64,000 bases of DNA from Dactylorhiza incarnata. Lineage: Eukaryota > Streptophyta > Magnoliopsida > Asparagales > Orchidaceae. The stretch covers positions 1,737,501 to 1,801,500 of the forward strand of contig JAWHQI010000201.1 in assembly GCA_033032865.1 (NCBI GenBank), read 5' to 3'. Shown piece by piece: positions 62,965-64,000 of the stretch (position 1 is its first letter; the number at the start of each line of letters is the position of its first letter). The notes under the pieces are model-generated. The model ran no database searches. It was not told where the DNA came from and worked only from the letters and a program-made list of their open reading frames with translations. A program made the translations under genes and the position numbers.

Positions 62965-64000
62965 GCGGTAGAGAGACTGCGACACGAAACGGCAGTGTAT
63001 CGATCGTTCAAGTAATATAAAATGGGAGTGAATTCCCAAGTATCGAATCTCAAAAGAACACAATAAGGTGGAGTTATCTATCGAGGAAGCACTTGAGATC
63101 GAAGATCTTTAGGTTGGGTGAATGTGTAGGGAGTGATTTGGTTTATGGAAAATAAAATAAAAGAAACTAAACTACTCCTATGTAGGCCGTTATGATCTGC
63201 TTCGCCAGACGGATGGAGACTATGCAGGCTGCTATGCACTGCTTCGCTAGGCAGATGGGCGAGAAGGCAAGCGGATGGAATGGTTCGCACCGGCGGAAAG
63301 GTGTGAGGGCCATTAGCACCTCTTGGCTAGGCGAGTAGAAGAGTAGGCATACAGAATGGAATGGAGGGTTTGCGGAGTGTAATGGAGTGGGGGCAGACTC
63401 GACGCACTTCAAACACACATATAAACGAAAGAGAAATTTCACATAGACATGAAATAAACACTACAAAGCAAGGTTTACATGTGCCACATCATCAAATAAT
63501 GAAGATTACATTCATATACATCAATACAAGATAGAGAAAAAGGCAAGAGATACGACCAAATCCGGAGGCTTGTTGTAGATTCACGGTAGGAATCGTAGGG
63601 TTGTCAATCCGCATCCTAGCTCGGTACCAACTATCATCCGGGGTAGAGGAGGGCTGTCACTTCCTCTCAATGGACCCGTCTTCTCTGGTAAACTACAATC
63701 CAGCCACGTCCGATGCGAAGAACTCCTAGCTTGGCGATGAAAATGAGCATAGAATCCTCTTATTAAAGCACTTGGATGATGAAGGCGGCCGAGAGGATAC
63801 TTCGGATCAAGATTTGAGCCAAGTGGTGTCCCGAGCACCTCCAAATGGTGGGTGGTGATGGAACGGAGGATTGGAATGGAGCTGGAACCCTTAGGCGCGG
63901 GAAAGAAGATGGATCGGGCGAACTCCCAATTAGGTCGAGATCTGCAGCTTTTATAGAAACAGTCAGAAATTTGGTCATGCACGGTTGAACGCACTACCGT
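62946..64000 (-). repeat. LARD-C LTR, runs off the right edge
   Basis: Begins CACCTCTATAGGCGGTAG, homologous to the LARD-A LTR start from its 17th base onward, and continues with the same blocks (GTATCGATC, GGCGGATGG variants, GCTTTTATAGAAACAGTCAG with the reverse TATA box at about 63950). Orientation is opposite to LARD-B. The last 17 bp of the LTR (sense end) are missing at the junction. At the window edge the CG inverted-repeat cluster begins (GCACGGTTGAACGCAC). Confidence 0.8.

Noticed and set aside
1..64000. Host protein-coding genes, tRNA or rRNA genes
   Set aside because: Every well-supported ORF falls in a retroelement; the tRNA-like strings are primer-binding sites only.

Overview
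The window looks like nuclear DNA of a flowering plant, from a heterochromatic region made almost entirely of transposable elements. I recognise no host gene, tRNA, rRNA or CRISPR array. The evidence is nested plant LTR retrotransposons with recognisable LTR ends, target-site duplications (TSDs), primer-binding sites, zinc knuckles, protease, integrase and reverse-transcriptase motifs, a CACTA-type MITE, and a short array of a 155-156 bp satellite-like repeat. For this report I name the elements SIRE-1 to SIRE-4 (Ty1/copia, SIRE/Maximus-like), COPIA-5, CHR (chromovirus-like Ty3/gypsy), TAT-1 to TAT-3 (Ty3/gypsy of the Tat group with antisense accessory genes), and LARD-A to LARD-C (long-LTR elements without pol).

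Layout: 1-2981 is the 3' end of SIRE-1 (extra ORF plus 3' LTR). 2990-3721 is the satellite-like array. 3720-6530 is TAT-3 (end of pol, noncoding array, antisense gene remnant). About 6830-9964 plus 16382-16784 is CHR, with a MITE at 9101-9358 and COPIA-5 at 9965-16381 (TSD CATGG). 16785-40795 is SIRE-2, whose gag is split by LARD-A (19676-38812, TSD AGGAG); the 5' LTR of LARD-A is in turn split by TAT-1 (25784-38460, TSD CCAAT). 40796-47989 is SIRE-3 on the minus strand. About 48100-60025 is the old TAT-2 on the minus strand, interrupted by the solo LTR SIRE-4 (52432-54135, TSD AGAAC). 60026-60204 is a fragment resembling a Tekay/Del LTR start. 60205-62945 is LARD-B (+), and 62946-64000 is a LARD-C LTR (-) running off the window.

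How the parts work: each complete element would be transcribed from its LTR and copied by its own or a relative's Pol. TAT-1 is the youngest insertion (2 differences over 486 bp between its LTRs), yet its pol has two in-frame stops and a frameshift. It also carries, antisense to pol, two accessory genes with TATA boxes. One is intact if two GT-AG introns are removed, and its exon structure recurs in the two older TAT copies. The LARDs lack Pol but carry a Tat/Athila-type tRNA primer site and encode a small protein with two CCHC zinc knuckles.

The most interesting patterns are: (1) SIRE-type LTRs carry, in the transcribed part near the 3' end, arrays of mini-hairpins whose stems change together while the loop stays constant; (2) each retrotransposon family carries its own clusters of CG-containing palindromes, present in SIRE-2 and SIRE-3 both in LTR U3 and again after pol or before the extra ORF; (3) the TAT antisense gene module has intron positions and phases shared by diverged copies. 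All functional interpretations beyond family assignment are inference.
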